This document shows, piece by piece, positions 53,029 through 61,485 of a stretch of 64,000 nt of DNA. Every line of letters starts with the position of its first letter. The first letter of the stretch is position 1. The notes under the pieces were generated by a model, which was given only the letters and a program-made list of their open reading frames with translations, made no database searches and was not told where the DNA came from. Made by a program: the position numbers and the translations under genes. The DNA comes from Levilactobacillus cerevisiae (GTDB taxonomy: Bacteria > Bacillota > Bacilli > Lactobacillales > Lactobacillaceae). The stretch is from contig NZ_RHNN01000008.1 in NCBI RefSeq assembly GCF_003946245.1, positions 62,001 through 126,000 on the forward strand, read 5' to 3'.

Positions 53029-54453
53029 ATGTTATCAGTACCAGATTATGAATTTTGGTTCGTTACCGGTTCACAACACCTTTATGGTGAAGAACAATTG
53101 AAGTCCGTTGCCAAGGACGCCCAAGACATCGCTGACAAGTTAAACGCCAGTGGCAAATTGCCTTACAAGGTTGTCTTCAAGGACGTTATGACGACCGCTG
53201 AAAGCATCACCGACTTCATGAAAGAAGTTAACTACAACGATAAAGTTGCCGGTGTGATCACTTGGATGCACACGTTCTCCCCAGCCAAGAACTGGATCCG
53301 TGGGACTGAATTGCTGCAAAAGCCATTACTTCACTTGGCTACCCAATACCTGAACAACATTCCTTACGCCGACATCGACTTTGATTACATGAACTTGAAC
53401 CAAAGTGCCCATGGTGACCGCGAATATGCCTACATCAACGCGCGTCTACAAAAGAACAACAAGATCGTTTACGGCTACTGGGGTGACGAAGACGTGCAAG
53501 AACAAATCGCACGTTGGGAAGACGTTGCCGTTGCCTACAACGAAAGCTTCAAGGTTAAGGTTGCCCGCTTTGGCGATACCATGCGGAACGTTGCCGTTAC
53601 TGAAGGTGACAAGGTTGAAGCACAAATCAAGATGGGCTGGACCGTTGACTACTACGGTATCGGTGACTTGGTTGAAGAAATCAGCAAGGTTGCTGACGCT
53701 GACATCGACAAAGAATACGCCGACCTCGAATCTCGTTACGAAATGGTTCAAGGCGACAACGATGCTGACAAGTACAAACATTCTGTCCGTGTACAATTGA
53801 AGCAATACATGGGTATCAAGAGCTTCCTGGAAAAGGGTGGCTACACCGCCTTTACCACGAACTTCGAAGACCTATGGGGGATGGAACAACTCCCTGGTTT
53901 AGCCGCACAATTATTGATTCGTGACGGTTACGGCTTTGGTGCTGAAGGTGACTGGAAGACCGCTGCCTTGGGCCGTGTGATGAAGATTATGTCCCACAAC
54001 GATCGGACTGCCTTCATGGAAGACTACACGTTGGATCTGCGGAAGGGCCACGAAGCCATCCTCGGTTCACATATGCTGGAAGTCGACCCTTCAATCGCTT
54101 CCGACAAGCCACGGGTTGAAGTTCACCCATTGGATATCGGTGGTAAGGCTGACCCTGCACGTCTGGTATTCACTGGTTCAGAAGGCGACGCCATTGACGT
54201 CACTGTTGCGGACTTCCGTGACGGCTTCAAGATGATCAGTTACGCTGTTGATGCTAACAAGCCAGAAGCTGAAACGCCTAAGTTGCCAGTTGCTAAGCAA
54301 CTCTGGACGCCAAAGGTTGGCTTGAAGACCGGTGCCTTGGAATGGATGAAGGCCGGTGGTGGTCACCACACCATGCTTTCCTTCTCTCTGACTGAAGAAC
54401 AAATGGAAGACTACGCTACCATGGTTGGTATGACGAAGGCTTTCATCAAGTAA
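53029..54453 (+). CDS. araA: L-arabinose isomerase
   Basis: 474 residues from the ATG at 53029 (aaaggagtg upstream), the standard length in lactobacilli; 14 in-frame codons before it are not used. N-terminal [18 protein letters not shown], substrate/metal region [18 protein letters not shown], central [18 protein letters not shown], and C-terminal [16 protein letters not shown]. The Mn-binding Glu/His residues are present. Converts L-arabinose to L-ribulose, the first step of the pathway. Unusually clean codon use suggests high expression. Confidence 0.97.
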   Translation: MLSVPDYEFWFVTGSQHLYGEEQLKSVAKDAQDIADKLNASGKLPYKVVFKDVMTTAESITDFMKEVNYNDKVAGVITWMHTFSPAKNWIRGTELLQKPLLHLATQYLNNIPYADIDFDYMNLNQSAHGDREYAYINARLQKNNKIVYGYWGDEDVQEQIARWEDVAVAYNESFKVKVARFGDTMRNVAVTEGDKVEAQIKMGWTVDYYGIGDLVEEISKVADADIDKEYADLESRYEMVQGDNDADKYKHSVRVQLKQYMGIKSFLEKGGYTAFTTNFEDLWGMEQLPGLAAQLLIRDGYGFGAEGDWKTAALGRVMKIMSHNDRTAFMEDYTLDLRKGHEAILGSHMLEVDPSIASDKPRVEVHPLDIGGKADPARLVFTGSEGDAIDVTVADFRDGFKMISYAVDANKPEAETPKLPVAKQLWTPKVGLKTGALEWMKAGGGHHTMLSFSLTEEQMEDYATMVGMTKAFIK

Positions 54454-54464
54454 GCTTTTAAATG

Positions 54465-54503
54465 GAGTGGCCGTTCGCCGAGCTGGCGGGCGGCCACTTT
54501 TTT
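54465..54503 (+). terminator. araBDA terminator
   Basis: GAGTGGCCG/CGGCCACTTTTTT with an inner GCC/GGC pairing. Confidence 0.9.
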
Positions 54504-54589
54504 CCCCAAACTAAAGGTTGAAAATCCAAAATTAGTGAAAGATTATCACCTGTGGCTGCTAGAGATTCCGTCTGCTGTGGGGACCTCCT

Positions 54590-54825
54590 CCGGTTTTGAT
54601 TGTTCTATACCAGAACGTTGATGTGACCATCGCCGGACTGGCAACGTTGGTACGCAATAATTGGTCACAGGTTACTCGCAATGTTCAGACCTAAATTTGG
54701 CGAACGGTAAGCCGGCAGATTTAGATTGCATTGCCTATTTTCAACGGGGATATGCTGACAGCTCAACTTTTCAATTTTTAGCTACAAGCTGTCTACATGA
54801 TCACGGTTTTAAATTGGGATAGCTA
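54590..54825 (+). pseudogene. Possible degenerate coding remnant
   Basis: In the ~420 bp between araA and the acetyltransferase, two out-of-phase open pieces read like coding sequence: one containing VLIVLYQNVDVTIAGLATLV ending at a stop near 54694, another ending YADSSTFQFLATSCLHDHG near 54822. No start or ribosome binding site. The parent family is not recognised. The rest of the gap shows nothing clear. Confidence 0.25.
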
Positions 54826-54881
54826 ATAGAACTGCATGGATGATCCAATAAAATAAGGACCCAGAAAGGAAAGTGACACCC

Positions 54882-55445
54882 TTGGAGAAAACCGAAAAGG
54901 AAAAAATGATTAGCGGCGACTTGTTTAACGTCTATGATCCTGAATTGGTCGCCGAACGCGGCGTTGCACGTGATCAGGTTGCCGCGCTGAATGCTCTGGG
55001 AGAAAGTGATCCAGTTGCTTCAAAGCGGCTTGTGCAGGCCTTATTTGGGGCGACAGGCGCGGGCGTTGAGGTTCACGCGACCTTTCGCTGTGACTACGGG
55101 TATAATATTTATGTCGATGATGATTTCTTTGCTAATTACGACTGTACTATTTTGGACGTCGCCCCCGTCCGGATTGGCAAGCACTGCTTGCTGGGGCCGA
55201 AAGTTCAAATTTATTCTGTCAATCATCCAGCCGATCCCAAGCTCCGGCGAAATGGCGCGCTGGGCATCGGCAAGCCTGTGACTTTAGGCGACGATGTATG
55301 GGTTGGTGGCGGCGCCATTATCTGTCCGGGCGTGACCCTGGGAGATAACGTGATTGTGGCCGCTGGTGCCGTTGTGACCAAGTCATTTGGCGACAACGTG
55401 GTTCTTGGTGGCAACCCCGCGCGAGTGATTAAGAAACTGAACTAG
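54882..55445 (+). CDS. Maltose/galactoside-type O-acetyltransferase
   Basis: 187 residues from a TTG at 54882, 11 nt after aaagga; a GTG at 54873 is too close to the site. Maa domain at the start (EKEKMISGDLFNVYDPELV), then left-handed beta-helix hexapeptides (CTILDVAPVRIGKHCLLGPK, VTLGDDVWVGGGAIICPGVT, NVIVAAGAVVTKSFGDNVVL). Catalytic His is in IYSVNHPADP. Trimeric cytoplasmic acetyl-CoA enzyme for sugars, perhaps detoxifying non-metabolised glycosides within the island. Own ribosome binding site; no obvious operon partner. Confidence 0.92.
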   Translation: MEKTEKEKMISGDLFNVYDPELVAERGVARDQVAALNALGESDPVASKRLVQALFGATGAGVEVHATFRCDYGYNIYVDDDFFANYDCTILDVAPVRIGKHCLLGPKVQIYSVNHPADPKLRRNGALGIGKPVTLGDDVWVGGGAIICPGVTLGDNVIVAAGAVVTKSFGDNVVLGGNPARVIKKLN

Positions 55446-55760
55446 AGATCGAAATACCCGTTGATGCCGAATTTGATGGGTATTTTATTACCCTTGAGTG
55501 AATGCGCTTACATTAATTGTCCCGTTTTAAGAAAACGTTTTAGAAAAGTAATACGAACGTAACGTAAAACGGTTGATTTATCCGTACAAGTGATATAAAA
55601 TGAATCTATTGCGTTTATGAAAACGTTTTACGTATTTTCATGTCATTCGTGATACTGTAGCGGTTAAGCGGATACATACTGATTTATCAGACCCATTTTT
55701 AGGCATAAGAATAGGTCAGTTGTTGAGAGAGCATTCAGAGACATTGGGAGGCAATAAATA
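55446..55760 (+). promoter_or_regulatory. AraE-like transporter control region
   Basis: About 315 bp. Contains a 13/14 cre match TGAATGCGCTTACA (55499-55512) and two identical palindromes GAAAACGTTTTA at 55531-55542 and 55619-55630, 88 bp apart. Paired CG-centred palindromes are typical of LacI/AraR-type operators that loop DNA. A gggaggc site precedes the GTG start. Confidence 0.55.
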
Positions 55761-57164
55761 GTGGCAAGCAAAAAGAAAATTTCAAGCGGTTTCATTTACT
55801 TCTTCGGTTCCTTCGGAGGAATCCTATTCGGCTATGACATTGGGGTCATGACGGGAGCCTTACCCTTCCTGGAACACGATTGGAGCCTGACAAATGCTGG
55901 TCTGATTGGCTGGATTACTTCGGCCGTGATGTTTGGGGCTATCTTTGGGGGCGCCATTTCTGGTCAGCTTTCGGATAAGCTTGGCCGGCGGAAAATGATT
56001 TTGATTTCTGCACTCATCTTCGCCTTAGGGTCACTGCTATCAAGCTTTGCGCCTAATCAGGGATCCATTTATTTGATTGGCGTGCGGATCTTCCTGGGGC
56101 TTGCTGTTGGGGCAGCCTCAGCGCTGGTCCCAGCATATATGTCAGAAATGTCGCCAGCACGGCTACGTGGGCGGCTGACGGGGATCAACCAGACCATGAT
56201 TGTGTCCGGGATGCTGATTTCCTACGTGGTGGACTTTCTTCTGAAAGGGCTACCAGAGACGTTTGCCTGGCGATTAATGTTGGGTTCAGCTGCCGTACCA
56301 GCCATCATTCTCTTTGCCGGCGTCTTGCGTTTACCAGAATCACCCCGTTTCTTGGTTAAAAGTGGCGATTTGGCAGGGGCTAAAGAAGTCTTGAGTTTCA
56401 TTCGCCCAGCCGATGAAATTGCTGGCGAACTCGAAGACATTCAGTCTGCAGCCGTCGATGAATCAGCCGCTGCCAAGAACACCTCGTGGGGCACGTTATT
56501 CTCCAGCAAGTATCGTTACCTGGTGATCGCCGGGGTTGGTGTTGCCGCTTTCCAACAGTTTCAGGGAGCTAACGCCATTTTCTACTACATTCCCCTGATT
56601 GTGCAACAGGCAACGGGGAGTGCAGCGAGTTCAGCACTCCTGTGGCCAATTATTCAAGGTATCATTCTGGTTATTGGGTCTTTGGTCTTCTTGGTGATTG
56701 CAGATAAATTTAATCGCCGAACACTACTGACACTGGGCGGTTTGGTTATGGGCGCTTCATTTATTTTGCCAGCCATCCTAAACTTACTCATCCCAAATAA
56801 CAATCCAATGTTGATTGTTGTGTTCCTATCCGTTTACGTGGCCTTCTATTCCTTTACATGGGCGCCGTTGACTTGGGTGCTGATTGGGGAAGTGTTCCCG
56901 TTAGCCGTTCGGGGACGCGCCTCAGGACTGGCTTCTTCATTTAACTGGATCGGCTCGTTTGCGGTCGGTTTGTTGTTCCCAATCATGACGCAATCCATGT
57001 CACAAGAAGCCGTCTTCGGAATCTTTGGCATCATCTGCCTACTGGGGGTCGCCTTTATTCGCCTGTTTGTCCCAGAAACCAAGGGTCGGACGCTAGAAGA
57101 AATTGAAGAGCAGGGCACGCAATCACGGAAGGCTTACACAACATCTGAATCACGTAATCGTTAA
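55761..57164 (+). CDS. araE: Sugar-porter MFS, arabinose/xylose:proton symporter
   Basis: 467 residues with a GTG start. Sugar-porter signatures: FGYDIGVMTGALPFL, DKLGRRKM, SPARLRGRLTG, LPESPRFLVKSGD, and C-terminal PETKGRTLEEIEEQG; 12 hydrophobic segments. AraE/XylE-type transporters bring in free pentoses with H+. Placement beside araBDA and under cre-like and paired operator sites supports L-arabinose as substrate, though xylose or galactose cannot be excluded. Monocistronic with a strong terminator. Confidence 0.88.
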   Translation: MASKKKISSGFIYFFGSFGGILFGYDIGVMTGALPFLEHDWSLTNAGLIGWITSAVMFGAIFGGAISGQLSDKLGRRKMILISALIFALGSLLSSFAPNQGSIYLIGVRIFLGLAVGAASALVPAYMSEMSPARLRGRLTGINQTMIVSGMLISYVVDFLLKGLPETFAWRLMLGSAAVPAIILFAGVLRLPESPRFLVKSGDLAGAKEVLSFIRPADEIAGELEDIQSAAVDESAAAKNTSWGTLFSSKYRYLVIAGVGVAAFQQFQGANAIFYYIPLIVQQATGSAASSALLWPIIQGIILVIGSLVFLVIADKFNRRTLLTLGGLVMGASFILPAILNLLIPNNNPMLIVVFLSVYVAFYSFTWAPLTWVLIGEVFPLAVRGRASGLASSFNWIGSFAVGLLFPIMTQSMSQEAVFGIFGIICLLGVAFIRLFVPETKGRTLEEIEEQGTQSRKAYTTSESRNR

Positions 57165-57239
57165 GCATTGTTATAAATACTGGCGATGGACTAGCCGGTA
57201 TTTACAGTAGTCATGACAGGAAAAATAGATAGCACGCCG

Positions 57240-57279
57240 AAAAGAGAGAACCCGATGTCATCACGGGTTCTCTCTTTTA
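57240..57279. terminator. Bidirectional terminator
   Basis: AAAAGAGAGAACCCG / CGGGTTCTCTCTTTT perfect 15-bp stem between convergent genes. Confidence 0.95.
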
Positions 57280-57331
57280 CGACTATCATTGATTTCGCTA
57301 TTGTTTAATTAAGCCACCAAAGTGCTGCAGA

Positions 57332-57547
57332 CTACCAGCAACTCATGGCGCTAACCCAGCTTCCCATGCCGATATAGCCACCCATACCGACCAGGCCGAT
57401 ACCTACTGCTAGAAAAATACCGAGTAGTACGACCATATCCTTGTCGTGGTTGGTTCGTGGAATTAACTTTGCTAAAATAAAGATGATTAGGGCAATCCCC
57501 GCAATCAAAATCAAGCCACCGTTTAACCAGCTTCCTGCCATCATCAT
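57332..57547 (-). CDS. Small two-helix membrane protein
   Basis: 71 residues; ATG preceded by agggggag, with two more ATG codons directly after. Two hydrophobic segments, GLILIAGIALIIFILAKLI (about 10-28) and DMVVLLGIFLAVGIGLVGMG (about 37-56), joined by a charged loop (PRTNHDKD). No family recognised. A single-gene unit, convergent with the AraE-like transporter. Confidence 0.65.
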   Translation of the reverse strand: MMMAGSWLNGGLILIAGIALIIFILAKLIPRTNHDKDMVVLLGIFLAVGIGLVGMGGYIGMGSWVSAMSCW

Positions 57548-57760
57548 GAATCTCCCCCTTTATACCGTTTATTATACAGAGTTTTCCGGAAAAAGGGGGA
57601 AATGGTTCCCGTGAAATTGTGGGCTATGGTAAAATGAAACTTAATTACAGGTGTTGGGTGGCCCGAAACCATTCGGTAGCCACGCAAACTAACACAACTT
57701 AAATTTTGAAAAATTTTTTGAAAAGCAGCGAACGGAAAGTCAAAGCGAGGGGTGACAGCA

Positions 57761-58078
57761 ATGATTGATCGAATTGAAGCAAGCGCGGACGCTCTGTGGT
57801 TAACGCCTAACGAGGAAGGGCTATTTCGACTTGGTTTTGCCGATGATGGCCGTGAAATGGTCGGCGAGGTGACGACCATTTCCTGGCTGGTCACAACGGG
57901 CAAGGTTAAGTTGGGGACGCCCTTTATGGTGGTTCACGGGGCCAAAGATGATTTGACCCTCCGGTTACCCTTTGCCGGGCGCATCCAGGCCATTAACACC
58001 GCGTTGGCAGAGCATCCCGAACGGTTGAACAATCGTAACGACAATCTGGACTGGATGCTTGATCTGGCAGATGAATAG
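57761..58078 (+). CDS. GcvH-like lipoyl-carrier protein
   Basis: 105 residues from the ATG at 57761 (gaggggtgac upstream). Aligns by pattern with the glycine-cleavage H protein: LFRLGFADDGREMVGEV, LVTTGKVKLGTPFMVV, a Lys (residue 62, in VHGAKDDL) at the lipoylation position, and PFAGRIQAINTALAEHPERLN. No gcvT/gcvP genes in this window, so it is likely one of the stand-alone GcvH-like proteins of lactobacilli, which may relay lipoate. It is 14 bp upstream of rluA-type gene, probably co-transcribed. Confidence 0.75.
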   Translation: MIDRIEASADALWLTPNEEGLFRLGFADDGREMVGEVTTISWLVTTGKVKLGTPFMVVHGAKDDLTLRLPFAGRIQAINTALAEHPERLNNRNDNLDWMLDLADE

Positions 58079-58092
58079 AAAGGGCGTTTCCC

Positions 58093-58980
58093 ATGGAGTT
58101 AAGTTGGCAGGTCACGATTCCCGTCACAAGTTTGAAACGATTTTTAAATGATCACGGTGTCAGCCATCGGGTCTTCAGCGATTTGAAACAGTCGGGCACC
58201 ATCCGCGTAAACGACCAAGTGGTGACGCCTGCAGTCGATTTAAACGTGGGCGATACGGTCACCATCACGTTACCAGCCGAATTAGCAGATGACGCCGTGG
58301 CGACTAGCATGGTGCCCATTACCGTTCTATTTGAGAACCGGGACTGGCTCGTTGTGGACAAGCCAGCCGGCCTTAACGTGGTTCCCGGGCCCGCCAATCG
58401 GACGGATACCCTGGTCAACCGGATTAAGGGCTACTGGGCGACTGAACAGGCGGAGAATCAGGTGCCACACATTTTAACGCGCCTGGATCGTTTTACAAAC
58501 GGAGTGGTCTGGGTGGCCCGGCACCGGTTAGCCAACAGTTTGGCTAGTCAAATGCAGGCCGCGCACCAAGTTGATAAGCGTTATTTGGCAGTGGTCAGTG
58601 GTCAGCTGATTGACGACCATGGGATGATTGACGCACCACTAGCTGGTGATCCAGCGGGGTACAACCAGATGGTTTCTCCGGATGGCAAACCCGCGCAGAC
58701 GGAGTACTGGGTTGAACAACGTTTTCCCAACGCCACTTTGGTACGGGTAAAGCTCCACACGGGGCGCACCCATCAAATACGGGCACACTTTGCGTCCCTT
58801 AATCATCCCCTGGTGGGCGATGGCCTCTATGATGGCCCAATGATTGCCGGAATGACGCGCCAGGCCTTACAGGCGCAGTCGCTGGCCTTTACCGACCCCT
58901 TTACCGGGGAAGACCGCGCGTTTACCAGCACAACGCCGGCTGACTGGCAAGCAATGCTGCAACAATTATCTGAGGAGTGA
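58093..58980 (+). CDS. RluA-family pseudouridine synthase
   Basis: 295 residues; ATG with gggcg upstream. An S4-like N-terminal RNA-binding region (SLKRFLNDHGVSHRVFSDLK, IRVNDQVVTPAVDLNVGD) and the catalytic domain with ILTRLDRFTNGVVWVAR (catalytic Asp), DKPAGLNVVPGP and LHTGRTHQIRAHFASLNHP. Isomerises uridine in rRNA or tRNA; the exact site (RluD-like or other) is not decidable. Same operon as the GcvH-like gene upstream; its stop is 5 bp before the DUF1003 gene. Confidence 0.92.
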   Translation: MELSWQVTIPVTSLKRFLNDHGVSHRVFSDLKQSGTIRVNDQVVTPAVDLNVGDTVTITLPAELADDAVATSMVPITVLFENRDWLVVDKPAGLNVVPGPANRTDTLVNRIKGYWATEQAENQVPHILTRLDRFTNGVVWVARHRLANSLASQMQAAHQVDKRYLAVVSGQLIDDHGMIDAPLAGDPAGYNQMVSPDGKPAQTEYWVEQRFPNATLVRVKLHTGRTHQIRAHFASLNHPLVGDGLYDGPMIAGMTRQALQAQSLAFTDPFTGEDRAFTSTTPADWQAMLQQLSEE

Positions 58981-58985
58981 CAAGC

Positions 58986-59762
58986 ATGGCAGAGGCGGAC
59001 AAATTAACCTGTTTGGTGGATGGGAAACCCATTTCGTTAGAGACGAGCCTCCAGTTGTCTGAATTGGAAGTGGGGTTACGCAACCGCATCAAACGGGATT
59101 ACCCGCAGTGCAAAACGACCGATTACATTTGCGGTCACCATTTATTAAAATATCGGTTGGATCACGTGGATGCGATGATCAATGCCGACCTGAAACAAAC
59201 GAAAAAGATCAATCAGAAGTTGACCAAGGCTCTTCAGAGCGACGATTACGACATTATTGATGTGAACGATAGCTTAAAGGAAAGTCTCACATTTGGGCAG
59301 AAAGTGTCCGATGATGTTGCCCGCTTCGGTGGCTCCTGGGGCTTCATTCTGGTGTTTATGTTCGTTCTGATTGGTTGGATGATTGTCAATGGCCTGCACC
59401 TCTTTGGCGCAAACTTTGACAACTACCCCTTCATTCTGTTAAATTTAGTGTTGAGCTGTGTGGCGGCGATTCAGGCCCCCATCATTATGATGAGCCAGAA
59501 CCGTTCCGCTGATCGCGACCGGATGATGGCCGAAAACGACTATCACGTGAACCTCAAGTCCGAACACGAACTGCGGTTACTTCACGCAAAGGTCGACCAT
59601 TTAGCACAGAACCAGGTCCCCCACACCATGGAGATCGAACGGTTTCAGTTAGAAATTTTAGGTGAAATTCGACAAGAACTAGCCGAATTGCGGGCGGCCA
59701 AAGCTTCCCCTGAATCGGCAGAACGAAGGGAGTCTCACCATGAGAAAGTGGATCACCGCTAG
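58986..59762 (+). CDS. DUF1003 membrane protein
   Basis: 258 residues from the ATG at 58986 (gaggag 8 nt upstream). A small N-terminal domain with Cys/His (TCLVDGKPI, YPQCKTTDYICGHHLL) precedes two membrane segments, SWGFILVFMFVLIGWMIV and FILLNLVLSCVAAIQAPIIM, the DUF1003 pattern with MMSQNRSADRDRMMAENDY. The C-terminal helix is a likely coiled coil (FQLEILGEIRQELAELRAAK). Function of the family is unknown. The 3' end overlaps a 27-codon ORF by 23 bases. Confidence 0.85.
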   Translation: MAEADKLTCLVDGKPISLETSLQLSELEVGLRNRIKRDYPQCKTTDYICGHHLLKYRLDHVDAMINADLKQTKKINQKLTKALQSDDYDIIDVNDSLKESLTFGQKVSDDVARFGGSWGFILVFMFVLIGWMIVNGLHLFGANFDNYPFILLNLVLSCVAAIQAPIIMMSQNRSADRDRMMAENDYHVNLKSEHELRLLHAKVDHLAQNQVPHTMEIERFQLEILGEIRQELAELRAAKASPESAERRESHHEKVDHR

Positions 59763-59823
59763 TCTCTTATTTATCGTTGGCCTAATCTTTGGCCAACGAG
59801 TCGCCGGGCACGTTGCCCATTAA
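59740..59823 (+). CDS. 27-residue putative membrane miniprotein
   Basis: ATG at 59740 with gaagggag 7 nt upstream, overlapping the end of the DUF1003 gene in another frame. A charged start (MRKWI), one hydrophobic segment (TASLLFIVGLIFG) and a His-rich end (VAGHVAH). A real Shine-Dalgarno and the coupled overlap favour translation. Function unknown; perhaps a partner of the DUF1003 protein. A terminator follows 12 bp after the stop. Confidence 0.5.
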   Translation: MRKWITASLLFIVGLIFGQRVAGHVAH

Positions 59824-59835
59824 GCAAAACTTTTT

Positions 59836-59886
59836 GAATCGGTTCAGTCAGCGGGTGCGTAACCCGTAATGACTGGATCGATTTTT
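59836..59886 (+). terminator. Terminator of the rluA-DUF1003 operon
   Basis: GAATCG-TTCAGTCA pairs with TGACTG-ATCGATTTTT around an inner CGGGT/ACCCG hairpin. Confidence 0.85.
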
Positions 59887-59930
59887 GGTGTTGGCTAAAG
59901 GGTGAAAGGTGAACTGTCGACATAACGTGC

Positions 59931-59976
59931 CGGCTTACTGTTCATAAGGTTAAGGCTGGAACGCTTTGGGCAGAAT
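59931..59976 (+). repeat. Intergenic repeat, copy A
   Basis: 46 bp, ungapped ~78% identical to 60806-60851, including AGGCTGGAACGCT followed by TGGG. It lies in the ~280-bp space upstream of the GNAT gene. Confidence 0.6.
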
Positions 59977-60105
59977 AAGCGTGTGTTAAGCGGTGTCAGC
60001 TGAGAGCACGGTTGCGCATTTCCAAGCTGGCCTCGCGGCAAATCCTTTGACAAAGGGGCTGGGCTCCGGTAGGCTAGTGATAGTGTTAGAAATGGAGGAT
60101 TTTTT

Positions 60106-60693
60106 GTGATAATTCGTGAAGCTCGACCAGCGGATGCAACCCAGGTTGCCCCACTGATGAACTTGATCTACGACGAAATGGCTTTGACCGACCTGGAAGA
60201 CGTTCCAGGCCCCGACTTACTGAAGGTCATCACGGCGGCGTACCGCACGCGGACATACTTGTCCGGGGCGGCAACCACGGTGGTGGCCGAGGCCAATGGC
60301 CAAGTAGTCGGGGTAGCATTTGGCTATCCGGGTGAAAAAGAAGACGTTGTGGATGACGTGATGACTCGCCTAGCAGCTAAGAGTGCCGCATTCGACGAAC
60401 CATTTGATTTAGATTCAGAGACTGAAGCGGGTGAATGGTACTTGGATTCACTCGCCGTCTCACCCGACCATCAGGGTAAGGGGATTGGCCGCCAACTATT
60501 GCGGGCCTTACCCATTTATGCTCAGCGGGACCGGCAGTCGGTAATCGGCTTAAACGTTGATTTCGAAAACCCCGGCGCCATGCGGCTTTACGAACGTATG
60601 GGCTATGAGGTCACCGGTACCCAGATGATTGGGGACCACGAGTATTACCACATGCAACTGGAGATTGGCCAACGGGTCCGTCTCGCCAATTGA
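60106..60693 (+). CDS. GNAT-family N-acetyltransferase
   Basis: 195 residues with a GTG start after aatggagg. GNAT fold: REARPADATQVAPLMNLIY, VVAEANGQVVGVAFG, LDSLAVSPDHQGKGIGRQLL (acetyl-CoA P-loop) and LNVDFENPGAMRLYERMGY. Cytoplasmic acetyl transfer; the acceptor (small molecule or protein) is unknown. Single gene flanked by the two copies of an intergenic repeat and ended by its own terminator. Confidence 0.92.
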   Translation: MIIREARPADATQVAPLMNLIYDEMALTDLEDVPGPDLLKVITAAYRTRTYLSGAATTVVAEANGQVVGVAFGYPGEKEDVVDDVMTRLAAKSAAFDEPFDLDSETEAGEWYLDSLAVSPDHQGKGIGRQLLRALPIYAQRDRQSVIGLNVDFENPGAMRLYERMGYEVTGTQMIGDHEYYHMQLEIGQRVRLAN

Positions 60694-60706
60694 TGAATTT
60701 TTATGG

Positions 60707-60738
60707 AAGCCGCCTGGTATGTTACTGGGCGGCTTTTT
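60707..60738 (+). terminator. Terminator after GNAT gene
   Basis: AAGCCGCC/GGCGGCTT followed by TTT. Confidence 0.9.
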
Positions 60739-60805
60739 AAAAGCCTTTTTACCTGAAATCCTTGGGATAACGGGAATAATGGTTCGACGACATCATGTAA
60801 AATAG

Positions 60806-60910
60806 CGGTTTACCGTTCGCAAAATTTAGGCTGGAACGCTGTGGGTAGGATGGCCAAAGCCAGGGGCGGCCTTGGAGCTCGTTTTGCACCGCTCAGCCGG
60901 GCCGTTCTAG
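60806..60910 (+). repeat. Intergenic repeat copy B, closed stem structure
   Basis: 60806-60851 matches copy A. From CTGGAACG (60831-60838) to CGTTCTAG (60903-60910) the ends pair (one wobble), closing an 80-nt GC-rich unit just before the MarR gene promoter. A structured small RNA or mobile repeat is possible. Confidence 0.5.
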
Positions 60911-61018
60911 GTGTTTTGACAGTTATTCTACGATGGTATATTTATTTTTTTAAAACTTTTTGTTGCAAATACAGCATAATTGATTTAGACTAGGTTTCAT
61001 TCAAAGGAGGGGACGACA

Positions 61019-61471
61019 ATGGCAGAAATTTTGCGACCTTTGGGCAACGTGGCCCGAGCATTAGATTCAATCGCCAATCACGAATTTCAGCGCGTCCACC
61101 TGACCAAGGGGCAGTACCTGTACCTGGCACGGGTGGCCGAACATCCCGGCATTATCTTGGAGCGACTGGCAGAATTATTGCGGGTCGACCGTACGACTGC
61201 CGCTCGAGCGGTTCAGAAATTAACGACAGTTGGTCTACTGGAAAAGCGAACGGACGAGGTAAACCGCAAAATTAAAAAATTGTTTGTCACAACGCAGGGA
61301 GCAGAAATTTATCCCTTAGTTCAGCGCGAAAATGCGTATTCAAACGGCATCGCCCTCCAAGGTTTTTCACCAGCCGAAGCGGCGCAACTAGCCAGCTTTT
61401 TGCAGCGGGTCGATCAGAATGTGGCGGAGAATTGGGAAGCCGTCAAGCAAGGTCAAATTAGAAATTATTAA
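61019..61471 (+). CDS. MarR-family regulator
   Basis: 150 residues with aaaggaggg before the ATG. Winged HTH: ILERLAELLRVDRTTAARAV as the recognition region, VGLLEKRTDEVNRKIKKLFV as the wing. No redox Cys pair. Begins a four-gene operon: GNAT (14 bp later), a 135-residue protein and an MFS transporter, which it probably represses. The AT-rich promoter (TTTATTTTTTTAAAAC) lies just after the repeat copy B. Confidence 0.92.
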   Translation: MAEILRPLGNVARALDSIANHEFQRVHLTKGQYLYLARVAEHPGIILERLAELLRVDRTTAARAVQKLTTVGLLEKRTDEVNRKIKKLFVTTQGAEIYPLVQRENAYSNGIALQGFSPAEAAQLASFLQRVDQNVAENWEAVKQGQIRNY

Positions 61472-61485
61472 AGGAGTTCACGCAA

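Noticed and set aside
57544-57903. 119-codon minus-strand frame
   Set aside because: Overlaps the GcvH-like gene in antisense and has no ribosome binding site; the GcvH-like frame has family-like sequence.
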